DNA from: Devosia sp.
GTDB lineage: Bacteria > Pseudomonadota > Alphaproteobacteria > Rhizobiales > Devosiaceae
Reading direction: 5' to 3'
Length of the DNA: 10,794 nt
NCBI GenBank assembly: GCA_016793415.1
Contig: JAEUMC010000884.1
Coordinates: forward strand, 1-10,794
This document shows, in pieces, positions 1 through 7,231 of this stretch; position 1 is the stretch's first letter, and each line of letters starts with the position of its first letter. The notes beneath the pieces were generated by a model. It did not search any database. It saw only the letters and a list, made by a program, of their open reading frames with translations, and was not told where the DNA came from. The translations under genes and the position numbers were made by a program.

Positions 1-612
1 GGGCTCGACATTCACGCCATGACGGCGTCGGAAATGTTCGGCGTGCCGGTCGACGGCATGCCGTCGGAAGTGCGGCGCCGCGCCAAGGCGATCAATTTCG
101 GCATCATCTACGGCATCTCGGCCTTCGGCCTTGCCAACCAGCTCGGCATCGAGCGCTCGGAAGCCGGCGAATACATCAAGACCTACTTCGCCCGCTTCCC
201 CGGCATCCAGGACTACATGGCCGAGCAGCGCCGCAAGGTGAAGGCCGACGGCTATGTCGAGACCATTTTCGGCCGCAAGGTGAACTTCCCGAACGCCAAC
301 AGCTCACACCCGGCCGAGCGCAGTTTTGTCGAACGCGCCTCGATCAACGCCCCGATCCAGGGTTCGGCCGCCGACATCATCCGCCGCGCCATGATCCGCA
401 TGGAACCGGCGCTGAAAGCGGCGGGCTCGGATGCGCTGATGCTGTTGCAGGTGCACGACGAACTGATCTTCGAAGTGGACGAAGGCAAGGAAGACGGGGT
501 GATCCCGGTGATCGTCAAGACGATGGAGAACGCCTCGGAGCCGGCAGTGCGGCTGACCGTGCCGATCAAGGTGGATGCGCATGCGGCGCGGGATTGGGAC
601 GGGGCGCACTAA
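1..612 (+). CDS. polA: DNA polymerase I, C-terminal part of polymerase domain (5'-truncated by window edge)
   Basis: This is the last 203 codons of DNA polymerase I, the enzyme that fills gaps during excision repair and Okazaki-fragment maturation. The frame is open from base 1, so the true start lies upstream; the ATG at 19 is internal. The O-helix is visible at window residues 25-37 (RRRAKAINFGIIY). It holds the residues matching E. coli R754, K758, F762 and Y766, which bind the incoming dNTP; Phe at the 762 position is the usual ddNTP-discriminating residue. Motif C, QVHDEL, lies at residues 150-155, with D153 and E154 in the catalytic metal site. The protein ends in a WD-x-AH tail close to that of E. 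coli PolA. It converges on pfkB across a 121-bp gap that holds a palindromic repeat. The 5'-3' exonuclease and any 3'-5' exonuclease domains are outside the window. Identity is very secure. Confidence 0.97.
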   Translation, partial: GLDIHAMTASEMFGVPVDGMPSEVRRRAKAINFGIIYGISAFGLANQLGIERSEAGEYIKTYFARFPGIQDYMAEQRRKVKADGYVETIFGRKVNFPNANSSHPAERSFVERASINAPIQGSAADIIRRAMIRMEPALKAAGSDALMLLQVHDELIFEVDEGKEDGVIPVIVKTMENASEPAVRLTVPIKVDAHAARDWDGAH

Positions 613-733
613 CGCACACTGCCCCGCGACGGCGCATCAAACGGGCTGCCTCGGTGTGACACAGGTGGTGGTCTCGCGTCCCCTCGCCCCTCTGGGGAGA
701 GGGTTAGGGTGAGGGGCGCCAAGCACGCCGGCT
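613..733. other. Convergent intergenic region polA / pfkB
   Basis: These 121 bp separate the stops of two converging genes. The only structure I see is the short palindromic repeat at 680-716. No reading frame or promoter-like sequence stands out in the rest. Confidence 0.7.
680..716. repeat. Short REP/RIME-like palindrome, single-hairpin form
   Basis: The arms ccctcgcccc (681-690) and ggggagaggg (694-703) pair over 10 positions with one mismatch around a 3-nt loop, followed by a G-rich tail to 716. The same two arms open the larger repeat at 8370-8523, and a near-identical pair closes the one at 5869-6022. This is therefore probably a short or decayed member of that family. There is no U-tract on either strand. 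It may act as a bidirectional transcription end or mRNA 3' stabiliser between the converging genes, but that is inference. Confidence 0.7.
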
Positions 734-1621
734 CTACCTGACCAGAAACGCCTCAACCTCAGCCCGCGATGGCGCCCCTAGCCGCCCACCGAACCGCGTG
801 CATTTGATCGCCGCGGCGGCCGAAGCGAAGGCAATGACGTTGCGCATCGGCCAGCCCTCGAGCAGCCCCACCGCGAACCCGGCATGGAACACGTCGCCCG
901 CCGCCAGCGTGTCGATCGCCTCGATGCGGGGCGCCGGCGAGTGGCGGATGCCATCGCCTTCCTTCCACCAGCAGCCATCCGCTCCGGCGGTCACTGCCAC
1001 GAAACCCGGATGGCTGAGGGCAAGCCACCCGGCTGCCTGCTCCGCCGTCTCCGCCCCGGTCACCAGCTTGGCCGCGCTCTCCGACGCCACCACATGCGTC
1101 GCCAGCGGCAATAGTTTTTCGAGCACCTCGCGCGCCGCCATGTCGGCATCAAGGATCGCCGGGATGCCGGCCGCCTTGGCCGCCGCCAGCGCCAGCGCGG
1201 CAGCGCCCGGCCAGCGCACATCGGTCATCACCGCATCGATGCCGCCAAGGTTCGGCGCGGCATCGGGCGACGCCATCAGCGTCGGATCGTAGCGCGGCAC
1301 GATCATCGTAGAGCCGGTACGATCCATAAAGATCGACGAAAAGCCCGAGCGCGCGCCGGCAACCCGCCTGACCCGGGAGCAATCGACACCCTCGCCCGAG
1401 ATCTGCCGCACCAGCCGGTCGCCGGTGGCATCGTCACCAGCCGAAGCCCAGAGCGCCGCTTCGCCGCCAAGCCGCGCGATGCTCGCCGCCTGCGCTGCCG
1501 CCATGCCCTCGGCGACTTCCACCGCGTCGAGCGGAATGACCTTCCCCGGCCCCGCCGGCAGGTGCTCGAGCCGAAAAATGGTGTCCATGGTCAGGGCGCC
1601 GACGCAGAGGATCCGCCCCAT
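734..1621 (-). CDS. PfkB/ribokinase-family sugar kinase
   Basis: This 295-aa protein belongs to the PfkB (ribokinase-like) family, whose members phosphorylate sugars or nucleosides with ATP in the cytoplasm. The C-terminal signature DTLAAGDVFHAGF begins at residue 237, and D243 is the expected catalytic base. The usual GAGD anion hole reads AAGD here. The N-terminal substrate lid (about residues 36-52) reads VEVAEGMAAAQAASIARLG in place of the usual GG-x-x-x-N-x-A pattern. LDAD at 157-160 and ASES at 179-182 resemble the ketohexokinase/sulfofructose-kinase branch. The real substrate cannot be read from the sequence. The ATG lies 3 bp after the tlpA stop, with a GGAG 8 nt upstream inside the tlpA end, so the two are probably co-transcribed and translationally coupled. 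A link between a thiol oxidoreductase and a sugar kinase is not obvious. The family is secure; the specific function is open. Confidence 0.88.
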   Translation of the reverse strand: MGRILCVGALTMDTIFRLEHLPAGPGKVIPLDAVEVAEGMAAAQAASIARLGGEAALWASAGDDATGDRLVRQISGEGVDCSRVRRVAGARSGFSSIFMDRTGSTMIVPRYDPTLMASPDAAPNLGGIDAVMTDVRWPGAAALALAAAKAAGIPAILDADMAAREVLEKLLPLATHVVASESAAKLVTGAETAEQAAGWLALSHPGFVAVTAGADGCWWKEGDGIRHSPAPRIEAIDTLAAGDVFHAGFAVGLLEGWPMRNVIAFASAAAAIKCTRFGGRLGAPSRAEVEAFLVR

Positions 1622-1624
1622 GGA

Positions 1625-2284
1625 TCAGGCTCCGATCAACGCGTCGATGACGTTGTGGCCGTCGGGCGAGTCCCATTCGGCCGGGCCCTGCAGCACTGCC
1701 AGTTCGCACCCCTTCTCGTCGAGCAGCAGTGTTGCCGGCAGCCCGATCGCTACCGCCTGCTGTTGCAGCCGCTTGAACGCGTCGAACGTGGAATCGGCGT
1801 AGAGCGGCAGGTTCTTCAGCCCCTCGTCGGCAAGAAACTTCTTCGCTTTTTCGAGCCCGGTCTCGCCGACATCGAGGTTGATCGGCAGCACCATGAACTG
1901 GTCCGAGTTGTACTTGCTGGCGATCGCGTCAAGCGCCGGCATCTCTTCGCGGCAGGGCACGCACCAACTGGCCCAGAAATTCACCAGGAGCTTCTTGCCG
2001 GCAAAGCTGCCGATGGTGGTCGGCGCACCTGCCGCATCCTTGAAGGCCATATCGGCATAACCGCGGCCCTCGCCGGTGCCGTTCAGCGCCGCCAGCATGC
2101 CGATGGCGGCGGCGTCGATCTTCTGCCCCTTGACCACCTGCGGATCGCACTGCGTCGCCTGCGCCGGCATGAAGTTGCCAACCACGAGGGTAAGGACTAG
2201 TGCTACCGCCGCGCTGGCCAGGGCAATCAGCATCACCCGCCTGGGCTGCAATCTGCGGGTCGGTGCGGGCTTTTCGTCGGTCAT
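1625..2284 (-). CDS. tlpA: TlpA-type membrane-anchored thiol:disulfide oxidoreductase
   Basis: This 219-aa thioredoxin-fold protein is anchored by an N-terminal membrane segment (about residues 17-37) preceded by arginines, which places the catalytic domain in the periplasm. The active site is WCVPC (C108, C111) and the cis-proline is P183 in GLPAT. Bradyrhizobium TlpA reduces partners in copper insertion into cytochrome aa3 oxidase and carries a second, structural disulfide between its N- and C-terminal parts. C46, just after the membrane segment, and C193 are placed to do the same here. The C-terminal [10 protein letters not shown] stretch also fits TlpA rather than generic ResA/DsbE. I chose the ATG at 2284; the frame stays open further upstream, but that extension runs back over argH and looks nothing like a signal sequence. 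It is divergent from argH with only 21 bp between starts, and pfkB follows after 3 bp. Confidence 0.9.
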   Translation of the reverse strand: MTDEKPAPTRRLQPRRVMLIALASAAVALVLTLVVGNFMPAQATQCDPQVVKGQKIDAAAIGMLAALNGTGEGRGYADMAFKDAAGAPTTIGSFAGKKLLVNFWASWCVPCREEMPALDAIASKYNSDQFMVLPINLDVGETGLEKAKKFLADEGLKNLPLYADSTFDAFKRLQQQAVAIGLPATLLLDEKGCELAVLQGPAEWDSPDGHNVIDALIGA

Positions 2285-2305
2285 AGGTCTACCGTTGGAG
2301 TTGAG
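2285..2305. promoter_or_regulatory. 21-bp divergent start region tlpA / argH
   Basis: The two start codons are separated by only 21 bp. A GGAG at 2297-2300 sits 5 nt before the argH ATG and is its ribosome site. No good ribosome site is visible for tlpA on the other strand. There is no room for two promoters, so at least one, and probably both, must lie inside the opposite gene's coding sequence. I could not identify convincing -35/-10 pairs. Confidence 0.5.
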
Positions 2306-3748
2306 ATGAGCAATCGCATGTGGGGCGGCCGTTTTGCGACCGGGCCCGACGCCATCATGGAAGAGATCAACGCCTCCATCGGCTTCGATCAGCGGCTCTA
2401 CAAGCAGGACATCGCCGGCTCTATCGCACACGCCACCATGCTGGCGGAAGTGGGCATCCTGACCCAGGCGGATCGCGACGCGATCATCACCGGCCTAAAG
2501 GCCGTGCTCGACGAGATCGAGACAAACAAGTTCACGTTCTCGCGTTCGCTCGAGGACATCCACATGAACGTGGAAAGCCGGCTGAAGGAAGTGATCGGCG
2601 ATGCCGCCGGGCGCCTCCACACCGCGCGCTCGCGCAACGATCAGGTGGCGACCGATTTCCGCCTCTATGTCCGCGACGCCATCGATACGCTCCTGGTGCA
2701 GATCAAGACCCTGCAGCTGGCGCTGGTGAAGCGGGCCGAGGAAGAAGTCGCGACCATCATGCCCGGCTTCACCCACCTGCAGAACGCCCAGCCGGTGACC
2801 TTCGGCCATCATCTGCTGGCCTATGTCGAGATGCTCGGCCGTGACCATGGCCGCTTCGAGGATGCCCGCAAGCGCCTCAACGAAAGCCCGCTCGGCTCCG
2901 CAGCGCTCGCCGGCACCCCCTATCCGATCGATCGCGACATGACCGCCAAGGCGCTCGGCTTCGACCGCCCCACCGCCAACTCGCTCGACGCCGTTTCCGA
3001 TCGAGACTTCATCCTCGAGACGCTGAGCGCTGCGAGCCTCTGCGCCATGCACCTTTCCCGTTTCGCCGAGGAGCTGGTGATCTGGTCCTCGTCGCAGTTC
3101 GGCTTCGTCAAGCTCAGTGACAAGTTCACCACCGGCTCGTCGATCATGCCGCAGAAGCGCAACCCCGACGCGGCCGAGCTGATCCGCGCCAAGGTCGGCC
3201 GCATCATGGGCGCCTTGACCAGCCTGCTGATCGTCATGAAGGGCCTGCCGCTCGCCTATTCCAAGGATATGCAGGAAGACAAGGAAGTCGCCTTCGACGC
3301 GCTGGATTCGCTCAGCCTGTCGCTCGCCGCGATGACCGGCATGGTCGAGGACCTGAAGGCCAATCGGGAGAAGATGCGCGCTTCCGCCAATGCCGGCTTC
3401 TCCACCGCCACCGATATCGCCGACTGGCTGGTGAAGCAGGCCAACATCCCGTTCCGCGAGGCCCATCACATCACCGGCCAGATCGTCGCTTTGGCCGAGC
3501 AGAAGGGCATGAGCCTCGATGGCCTCACCATCGAGGACTTCAAGTTCATCGACCACCGCATCGACAGCCGCATCCACAAGGTGCTGAGCGTCGAGAGCTC
3601 GGTCGCGGCCCGCAAGAGCTATGGCGGCACGGCGCCCGAAAACGTCGCCTGGCAGGCCGCGCGCTGGAAGGAACTCCTCACCGGCGTGAAGTCCGAGCCG
3701 GTGAGCGTGAAGAGATCCGGGGGTCACGGCGACGGCGGAGTGGAGTAG
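2306..3748 (+). CDS. argH: Argininosuccinate lyase
   Basis: This cytoplasmic enzyme catalyses the last step of arginine synthesis, argininosuccinate to arginine plus fumarate, and works as a homotetramer. At 480 aa it is slightly longer than the usual 460-470. It opens with MWGGRF, typical of ArgH. The three conserved regions that build the shared active site of the aspartase/fumarase superfamily are all present: HTARSRNDQ at residues 105-113, THLQNAQP from about 156, and the family signature [11 protein letters not shown] at 277-287, whose flexible loop carries the catalytic serine. The last 20 or so residues are a Gly/Val/Ser-rich tail of low complexity that does not resemble a conserved ArgH end. 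The DNA encoding that tail also supplies purine-rich sequence just before the next gene. It probably heads an argH-chaC-lysA transcription unit; the next start is 9 bp after its stop. Confidence 0.97.
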   Translation: MSNRMWGGRFATGPDAIMEEINASIGFDQRLYKQDIAGSIAHATMLAEVGILTQADRDAIITGLKAVLDEIETNKFTFSRSLEDIHMNVESRLKEVIGDAAGRLHTARSRNDQVATDFRLYVRDAIDTLLVQIKTLQLALVKRAEEEVATIMPGFTHLQNAQPVTFGHHLLAYVEMLGRDHGRFEDARKRLNESPLGSAALAGTPYPIDRDMTAKALGFDRPTANSLDAVSDRDFILETLSAASLCAMHLSRFAEELVIWSSSQFGFVKLSDKFTTGSSIMPQKRNPDAAELIRAKVGRIMGALTSLLIVMKGLPLAYSKDMQEDKEVAFDALDSLSLSLAAMTGMVEDLKANREKMRASANAGFSTATDIADWLVKQANIPFREAHHITGQIVALAEQKGMSLDGLTIEDFKFIDHRIDSRIHKVLSVESSVAARKSYGGTAPENVAWQAARWKELLTGVKSEPVSVKRSGGHGDGGVE

Positions 3749-3757
3749 GCTCCGGCC

Positions 3758-4486
3758 ATGCCGCTCAAGCCTCGTACCCTCCATCTTACCGCCGGCCATG
3801 TCGCCCGTATCCCGGTGATCGAGGACCCGGGTCAGCCGACCTACCCGGGTATCCGCCCGGCGACCGAAGCCGACTATGAGGCCGAGGTGGCGCGCATCAT
3901 CGATACTGCGCCGGCTGGCGAGTTCTGGATCTTCGCCCTGAGCTCGCTGATCTGGAACCCGGCCACCGAGTTCGACCAACAGCGCATCGCCGTCGCCAGT
4001 GGCTGGCACCGGAGCTTTTGCCTGTTCGACCAGCGCTGGCGAGGCAACCCCAAGCAGCCGGGTCTGATGATGTGCCTCGATCGCGGCGGCAGCTGCCGCA
4101 GCGTCGCCTTCCGCATACCGGCCGGCACCATCAAGACCAATATGGACAAGCTGGTGCGGCGCGAGATGAGTATGGTGCCCAACGCCTTTCCGGGCCGCTG
4201 GATCAAGGTCACGACCGCCGAAGGACCGCTCACCGCCCTGGCGTTTGCCATCAACCGCAAGAGCACGCGCTATGTCGGCGGCCTCACCCTGGCCGAGCGC
4301 GCTGACCGGCTGGCACAGGCGCATGGCTGGAAAGGCTCGATGGCCGAGTACGTGCTGTCGACCGTCACCAAGCTCGAAGAGTATGGCATCCACGACCGCA
4401 ACCTTTGGGCCATCCAGCGAATGGTAGCGGAACGCATTGACCATCATTGGCCGGCGCCCGTCGGCCCAGCGCATCGCGCTTCTTGA
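3758..4486 (+). CDS. ChaC-like gamma-glutamylcyclotransferase
   Basis: This 242-aa protein resembles the ChaC family, which cleaves glutathione to 5-oxoproline and Cys-Gly in the cytoplasm. Visible family features are FWIFALSSLIWNP (about residues 56-68), GWHRSFCL, the Q-rich PKQPGLMMCLDRGGSC stretch, and VRREM, in which E136 is the expected catalytic glutamate. The oddity is the glutamyl-binding loop. The family's YGSL is LSSL here (L61-S62-S63-L64), losing both the aromatic residue and the glycine, while the following IWNP is kept. The protein may be a divergent cyclotransferase, bind a different gamma-glutamyl substrate, or be inactive. The first 50 residues form an extra N-terminal region of unknown role. 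The start ATG lies 9 bp after argH, with GGAG inside the argH end. Many Rhizobiales have a small lipoprotein gene between argH and lysA; none is visible here. Family fairly secure, activity uncertain. Confidence 0.82.
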   Translation: MPLKPRTLHLTAGHVARIPVIEDPGQPTYPGIRPATEADYEAEVARIIDTAPAGEFWIFALSSLIWNPATEFDQQRIAVASGWHRSFCLFDQRWRGNPKQPGLMMCLDRGGSCRSVAFRIPAGTIKTNMDKLVRREMSMVPNAFPGRWIKVTTAEGPLTALAFAINRKSTRYVGGLTLAERADRLAQAHGWKGSMAEYVLSTVTKLEEYGIHDRNLWAIQRMVAERIDHHWPAPVGPAHRAS

Positions 4487-4572
4487 TCGGCCCCATAGAG
4501 AAGTCTCGCTTCCGCTGCCCGGCGTTTTCGCCTAGAGCTTCCGCCCGGATTTCGTAGGGGCTCACGACCTTG
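4487..4572 (+). other. Short gap between chaC-like gene and lysA
   Basis: These 86 bp contain a weak 4-bp hairpin (ggcg at 4521-4524, cgcc at 4529-4532) and a purine run AGGGG at 4556-4560 that serves as the lysA ribosome site. I see no coding sequence for a small lipoprotein and no clear promoter. A weak internal promoter for lysA cannot be excluded. Confidence 0.45.
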
Positions 4573-5829
4573 GTGCATCATTTCCAGTATCGCGACGACC
4601 GTCTCTATGCAGAGGAAGTCGACCTGACCGAACTCGCCGGCAAGGTGGGCACGCCCTTCTACGTCTATTCGGCCGCAACGCTTCGGCGCCACGTGCAGGT
4701 GATGCGCGATGCCTTCAAGGGCATCGACACGCTCGTCGCCTACGCCATGAAGGCCAATTCCAACCAGGCGGTGATCAAGCTGATCGCCAGGGAAGGGGCC
4801 GGCGCCGACGTGGTGTCAGGCGGCGAACTCGAGCGCGCCATTGCCGCCGGAGTGCCGGCCAACCGCATCGTCTTCTCGGGGGTCGGCAAGACCTTCGCAG
4901 AGATGCGCCGGGCGCTGGAAGTCGGCCTCGGGTGCGTCAACCTCGATAGCGAACCCGACCTCGAGCGGCTGAGGGAGGTCGCCGTCTCGATGGGGATGAC
5001 GGCGCCGGTTTCGGTGCGGATCAACCCCGACGTCGATGCCGGTACGCATGCCAAGATCTCGACCGGCAAGGCCGAGAACAAGTTCGGCATTCCATTCGCG
5101 CGAGCCCGCGAGGTCTATGCCCGCATCGCGGCGCTGCCCGGCGTGCGTGCCGTCGGCGTCGACATGCATATCGGCAGCCAGATCACCGACATGACGCCGT
5201 TCGACAACGCCTTCGCGCTGCTCGCCGAACTGGTGCGCGACCTCAAGGCCGCCGGCCACGATATCCGCCATGCCGATGTCGGTGGCGGTCTCGGCATCCC
5301 CTACCATCACGACGAGGACGCCCCGCCTGCACCGCCGGCCTATGCCGAGATCGTCAGGAAGCATATCGGCCCGCTCGGCGTGTCGCTGGTGCTCGAGCCC
5401 GGCCGGCTGATCGTCGGCAATGCCGGCATCCTCGTCACCAAGGTCGAGTACGTGAAGGAAGGCGGCAAGACCTTCGTCATCGTCGATGCGGCGATGAACG
5501 ACCTGATCCGCCCCACCCTCTACGAGGCGCATCACGACATCCAGCCGGTGGTCCATTCCAACCTCGCCCAGATCACCGCCGACGTGGTCGGCCCGGTCTG
5601 CGAGACCGGCGATTTCATCGCCCAGGATCGCAAGATGGCGGGCGTCAAGGAGGGCGACCTGCTCGCCGTGATGTCGGCCGGCGCCTATGGCGCGGTGATG
5701 GCCTCGACCTACAATTCACGCCCGCTGGTACCCGAAGTGCTGGTCGACGGCGACAAGTGGCACGTCATCCGCCCGCGCAAGTCGATCGCCGAGCTGATCG
5801 CACTGGACAGCGTCCCCGACTGGGTGTGA
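4573..5829 (+). CDS. lysA: Diaminopimelate decarboxylase
   Basis: This PLP-dependent enzyme decarboxylates meso-diaminopimelate to L-lysine, the last step of lysine synthesis, in the cytoplasm. With a 418-aa length it matches the family. It has the alanine-racemase-like TIM barrel, with the PLP-binding lysine K60 in YAMKAN, HIGSQI in mid-barrel, the phosphate-binding GGGLGIPY (237-244) and EPGR (275-278). The C-terminal beta domain carries GPVCETGD, with C343 and E344 contributed to the partner subunit's active site, and GAYGAVMASTYN. The start is uncertain: TTG at 4570 is directly followed by GTG at 4573. I prefer GTG because LysA homologues typically begin M-x-HF, while the AGGGG ribosome site is better spaced for TTG (9 versus 12 nt). 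The difference is one residue. It is the last gene of the argH-chaC-lysA run and converges on lrgB across a repeat-bearing gap. Confidence 0.96.
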   Translation: MHHFQYRDDRLYAEEVDLTELAGKVGTPFYVYSAATLRRHVQVMRDAFKGIDTLVAYAMKANSNQAVIKLIAREGAGADVVSGGELERAIAAGVPANRIVFSGVGKTFAEMRRALEVGLGCVNLDSEPDLERLREVAVSMGMTAPVSVRINPDVDAGTHAKISTGKAENKFGIPFARAREVYARIAALPGVRAVGVDMHIGSQITDMTPFDNAFALLAELVRDLKAAGHDIRHADVGGGLGIPYHHDEDAPPAPPAYAEIVRKHIGPLGVSLVLEPGRLIVGNAGILVTKVEYVKEGGKTFVIVDAAMNDLIRPTLYEAHHDIQPVVHSNLAQITADVVGPVCETGDFIAQDRKMAGVKEGDLLAVMSAGAYGAVMASTYNSRPLVPEVLVDGDKWHVIRPRKSIAELIALDSVPDWV

Positions 5830-5868
5830 GCGAAGCTCCCCTCCTTCACACGGTGACGGCACCTCGTC

Positions 5869-6022
5869 CCTTCTCCCCTCAGGGGAGAAGGTGGCCGAAG
5901 GCCGGTTGAGGGGTGAAGCGTCGCCGCGAGCGCTCGTTGAGAAGCTGAACCCCTCACCCGAGTTCCGCTACGGACCTGAAGGTCCTAGCTGCACTACCCT
6001 CTCCCCTCTCAGGGGAGAGGGG
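5869..6022 (+). repeat. RIME/BIME-like mosaic palindromic element, copy A
   Basis: This is a 154-bp element between the converging lysA and lrgB stops, and it fills most of that 232-bp gap. It has ordered stems. First is ccttctcccc/ggggagaagg (5869-5878 with 5882-5891), then ggcc-gaa-ggcc (5893-5903). A long-range stem tgaggggt/accccctca-type follows (5907-5914 with 5949-5956), extended past a GA/GA mismatch by agc/gct. Then come ggacc-tgaa-ggtcc (5972-5985) and a perfect 10-bp stem ccctctcccc/ggggagaggg (5997-6006 with 6012-6021). It is the same element as 8370-8523, in the opposite orientation. The content recalls rhizobial RIME elements, which sit between genes and carry paired palindromes; that assignment is from memory. 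A role in 3' mRNA processing or transcription stop is inference. Confidence 0.85.
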
Positions 6023-6061
6023 TCCGTGCACTGTGGCGGCGCTGGCCCCAAGCGTGAGCCG

Positions 6062-6778
6062 CTACACCAGCCACGCCGCCAGTACTGGCGCCAGCACCGA
6101 GGTCAGCACGGCGTTGAGCCCCATGGCGATGCCGGCAAAGGTGCCGGCCACCGGATCGACCGCGAAGGCGCGGGCCGTGCCGATGCCATGCGAGGCGAGG
6201 CCCACCGAGAAACCGCGCGCCGCATAGTCGGTGATCTTCAAGGCATTCATGATCGGCGTCACCAGCACCGCGCCGGTGACCCCGGTCAGCACCACGAGCA
6301 CGGCAGTGAGCGACGGTGAGCCGCCGATCTGTTCGGCAATGCCCATGGCGACGCCTGCGGTCACCGATTTCGGCACCAGCGCCAGCAGCACGTCGGGCGG
6401 CAACCCGAACAGCCGGCCCAGCAGCACCACCGAGACGATCGCCGTTACCGATCCCGCCAGCAGCGCGCCGAGCAGCGGCAACAGGTTCTCCATGACGATC
6501 TTGCGGTTGGTGACCAGCGGCACGGCGATGGCGACGATTGCCGGGCCGAGCAGGAAATGCACGAACTGCGCGCCCTCGAAATAGCGGGCATAGGGTGTGC
6601 CGGTAGCGAGCAGCACTGCGCCGACGGCGATGATCGACAGCAGCACCGGGTTGACCAACGGGTTGCGGCCCGACTTCAGCGCCAGCCAATCCGCCCCGAT
6701 CCAGACGCACAGCGTCACCGTCAGCCACAGCAGCGGCGTCGAGCTGAGATAGACCCAGAGCGCGAACGGGTCGTTCAT
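6062..6778 (-). CDS. lrgB: LrgB/CidB-family membrane protein
   Basis: This 238-aa integral membrane protein is rich in hydrophobic segments spread along its whole length. The family's conserved blocks are present: VPKSVTAGVAMGIAEQIGG at about 135-153, followed by SLTAV and TGVTGA, and SVGLASHGIGTARA at 191-204 with the conserved H197. LrgB works with LrgA. In Staphylococcus the pair was linked to control of murein hydrolases. In Bacillus (PftAB) it moves pyruvate, and in plant plastids the fused LrgA-LrgB protein PLGG1 exports glycolate/glycerate. A transporter of small carboxylates is the best general reading, but the substrate cannot be told from sequence. The ATG overlaps the lrgA stop in an ATGA, so the two are translationally coupled. 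The frame stays open upstream of this ATG but there it only shadows lrgA. Confidence 0.9.
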   Translation of the reverse strand: MNDPFALWVYLSSTPLLWLTVTLCVWIGADWLALKSGRNPLVNPVLLSIIAVGAVLLATGTPYARYFEGAQFVHFLLGPAIVAIAVPLVTNRKIVMENLLPLLGALLAGSVTAIVSVVLLGRLFGLPPDVLLALVPKSVTAGVAMGIAEQIGGSPSLTAVLVVLTGVTGAVLVTPIMNALKITDYAARGFSVGLASHGIGTARAFAVDPVAGTFAGIAMGLNAVLTSVLAPVLAAWLV

Positions 6779-7140
6779 GACCGCCTCCCGGTCCAGCGCT
6801 TGACGAGGAGAAATGCCCCGACCGTCGCCAGCATGGTGAGCACCGCCGAAATGATCAGCGTCAGCACGATCCCCACGCCATAGTCGCCAAGCAGCCCCAG
6901 TTGCTGCACCACCCCGACCCCGGTCGGTACGAACAGGAGGCCCAATCCACCGACGAGGAAGGTCGTCACCTTGTCGAGCAGCGTACCCTTGAGGTCCGGC
7001 CGCCGCTGCACCCACACCAGCAGAATGACGGCGAGGAGGATCAGCCCGACCACCGGGCCGGGCATCGGCAAGGCCAGCGAGCGCGCCAGGATTTCGCCGC
7101 CGAGCTGGCAGACGAGCAACAATGCGAGAACAGCGATCAT
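6775..7140 (-). CDS. lrgA: LrgA/CidA-family holin-like membrane protein
   Basis: This is a small (121 aa) membrane protein with about four hydrophobic segments. It carries the family features CQLGGE near the start, PMPGPVVGLILL at about residues 25-36, and GLLFVPTGVGVVQQ in the third segment. It is the partner of LrgB, and the pair probably forms one transport or holin-like complex in the inner membrane. I chose the ATG at 7140 because LrgA proteins normally begin immediately before the first membrane segment. A TTG 36 bases upstream (7176) would add 12 charged residues and has no better ribosome site. No strong Shine-Dalgarno precedes either. It is divergent from the AlkZ-like gene across a 96-bp gap that contains a 6-bp inverted repeat. 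No regulator (such as a LysR- or LytTR-type gene) lies next to it. Confidence 0.9.
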   Translation of the reverse strand: MIAVLALLLVCQLGGEILARSLALPMPGPVVGLILLAVILLVWVQRRPDLKGTLLDKVTTFLVGGLGLLFVPTGVGVVQQLGLLGDYGVGIVLTLIISAVLTMLATVGAFLLVKRWTGRRS

Positions 7141-7180
7141 GCGCACGACTATCGGAGCGCTCGGCAGCCTGCGCAAGCTG

Positions 7181-7197
7181 CTGACAAGCCCTGTCAG
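7181..7197. promoter_or_regulatory. Inverted repeat in the lrgA / AlkZ-like divergent region, possible operator
   Basis: The sequence ctgaca-agccc-tgtcag is a perfect 6-bp dyad with a 5-bp centre. It lies in the middle of the 96-bp space between the lrgA and AlkZ-like starts. Each half also resembles a -35 hexamer (one mismatch to ttgaca), but I find no well-spaced -10 for either direction. It could be a regulator site serving both genes or chance; a 6-bp dyad is not rare in GC-rich DNA. Confidence 0.35.
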
Positions 7198-7224
7198 TAC
7201 GCCCCGGCTAGTTTATGCGTATCC

Positions 7225-7231
7225 AAGGAGG
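7225..7231 (+). promoter_or_regulatory. Strong Shine-Dalgarno before the AlkZ-like gene
   Basis: The sequence aaggagg sits 5 nt before the ATG at 7237 and is the closest match to the consensus ribosome site in this window. It fixes the start at 7237, although the reading frame stays open far upstream across lrgA. Confidence 0.8.

Noticed and set aside
681..703. Classical intrinsic terminator after polA or pfkB
   Set aside because: The stem is good, but neither strand has the following U-rich run, so a standard Rho-independent terminator cannot be claimed.
2285..2431. Upstream extension of TlpA by 49 codons
   Set aside because: It overlaps the argH coding sequence antisense, and the natural membrane-anchor start is the ATG at 2284.
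2495..4474. A very long open frame (659 codons) on the minus strand opposite argH and the chaC-like gene
   Set aside because: It lies antisense to two securely recognised genes, has His/Gly/Ala-rich composition typical of the complement of GC-biased codons, and shows no domain. It is a by-product of GC-rich coding.
5869..6022. Insertion sequence, CRISPR array or small coding gene in the lysA/lrgB gap
   Set aside because: There is no transposase, no regularly spaced direct repeat and no plausible start site; the structure is fully described by the palindromic element.
6779..7015. Upstream extension of LrgB
   Set aside because: The extra residues are an out-of-frame shadow of lrgA; the ATGA overlap at 6775-6778 is the expected junction.
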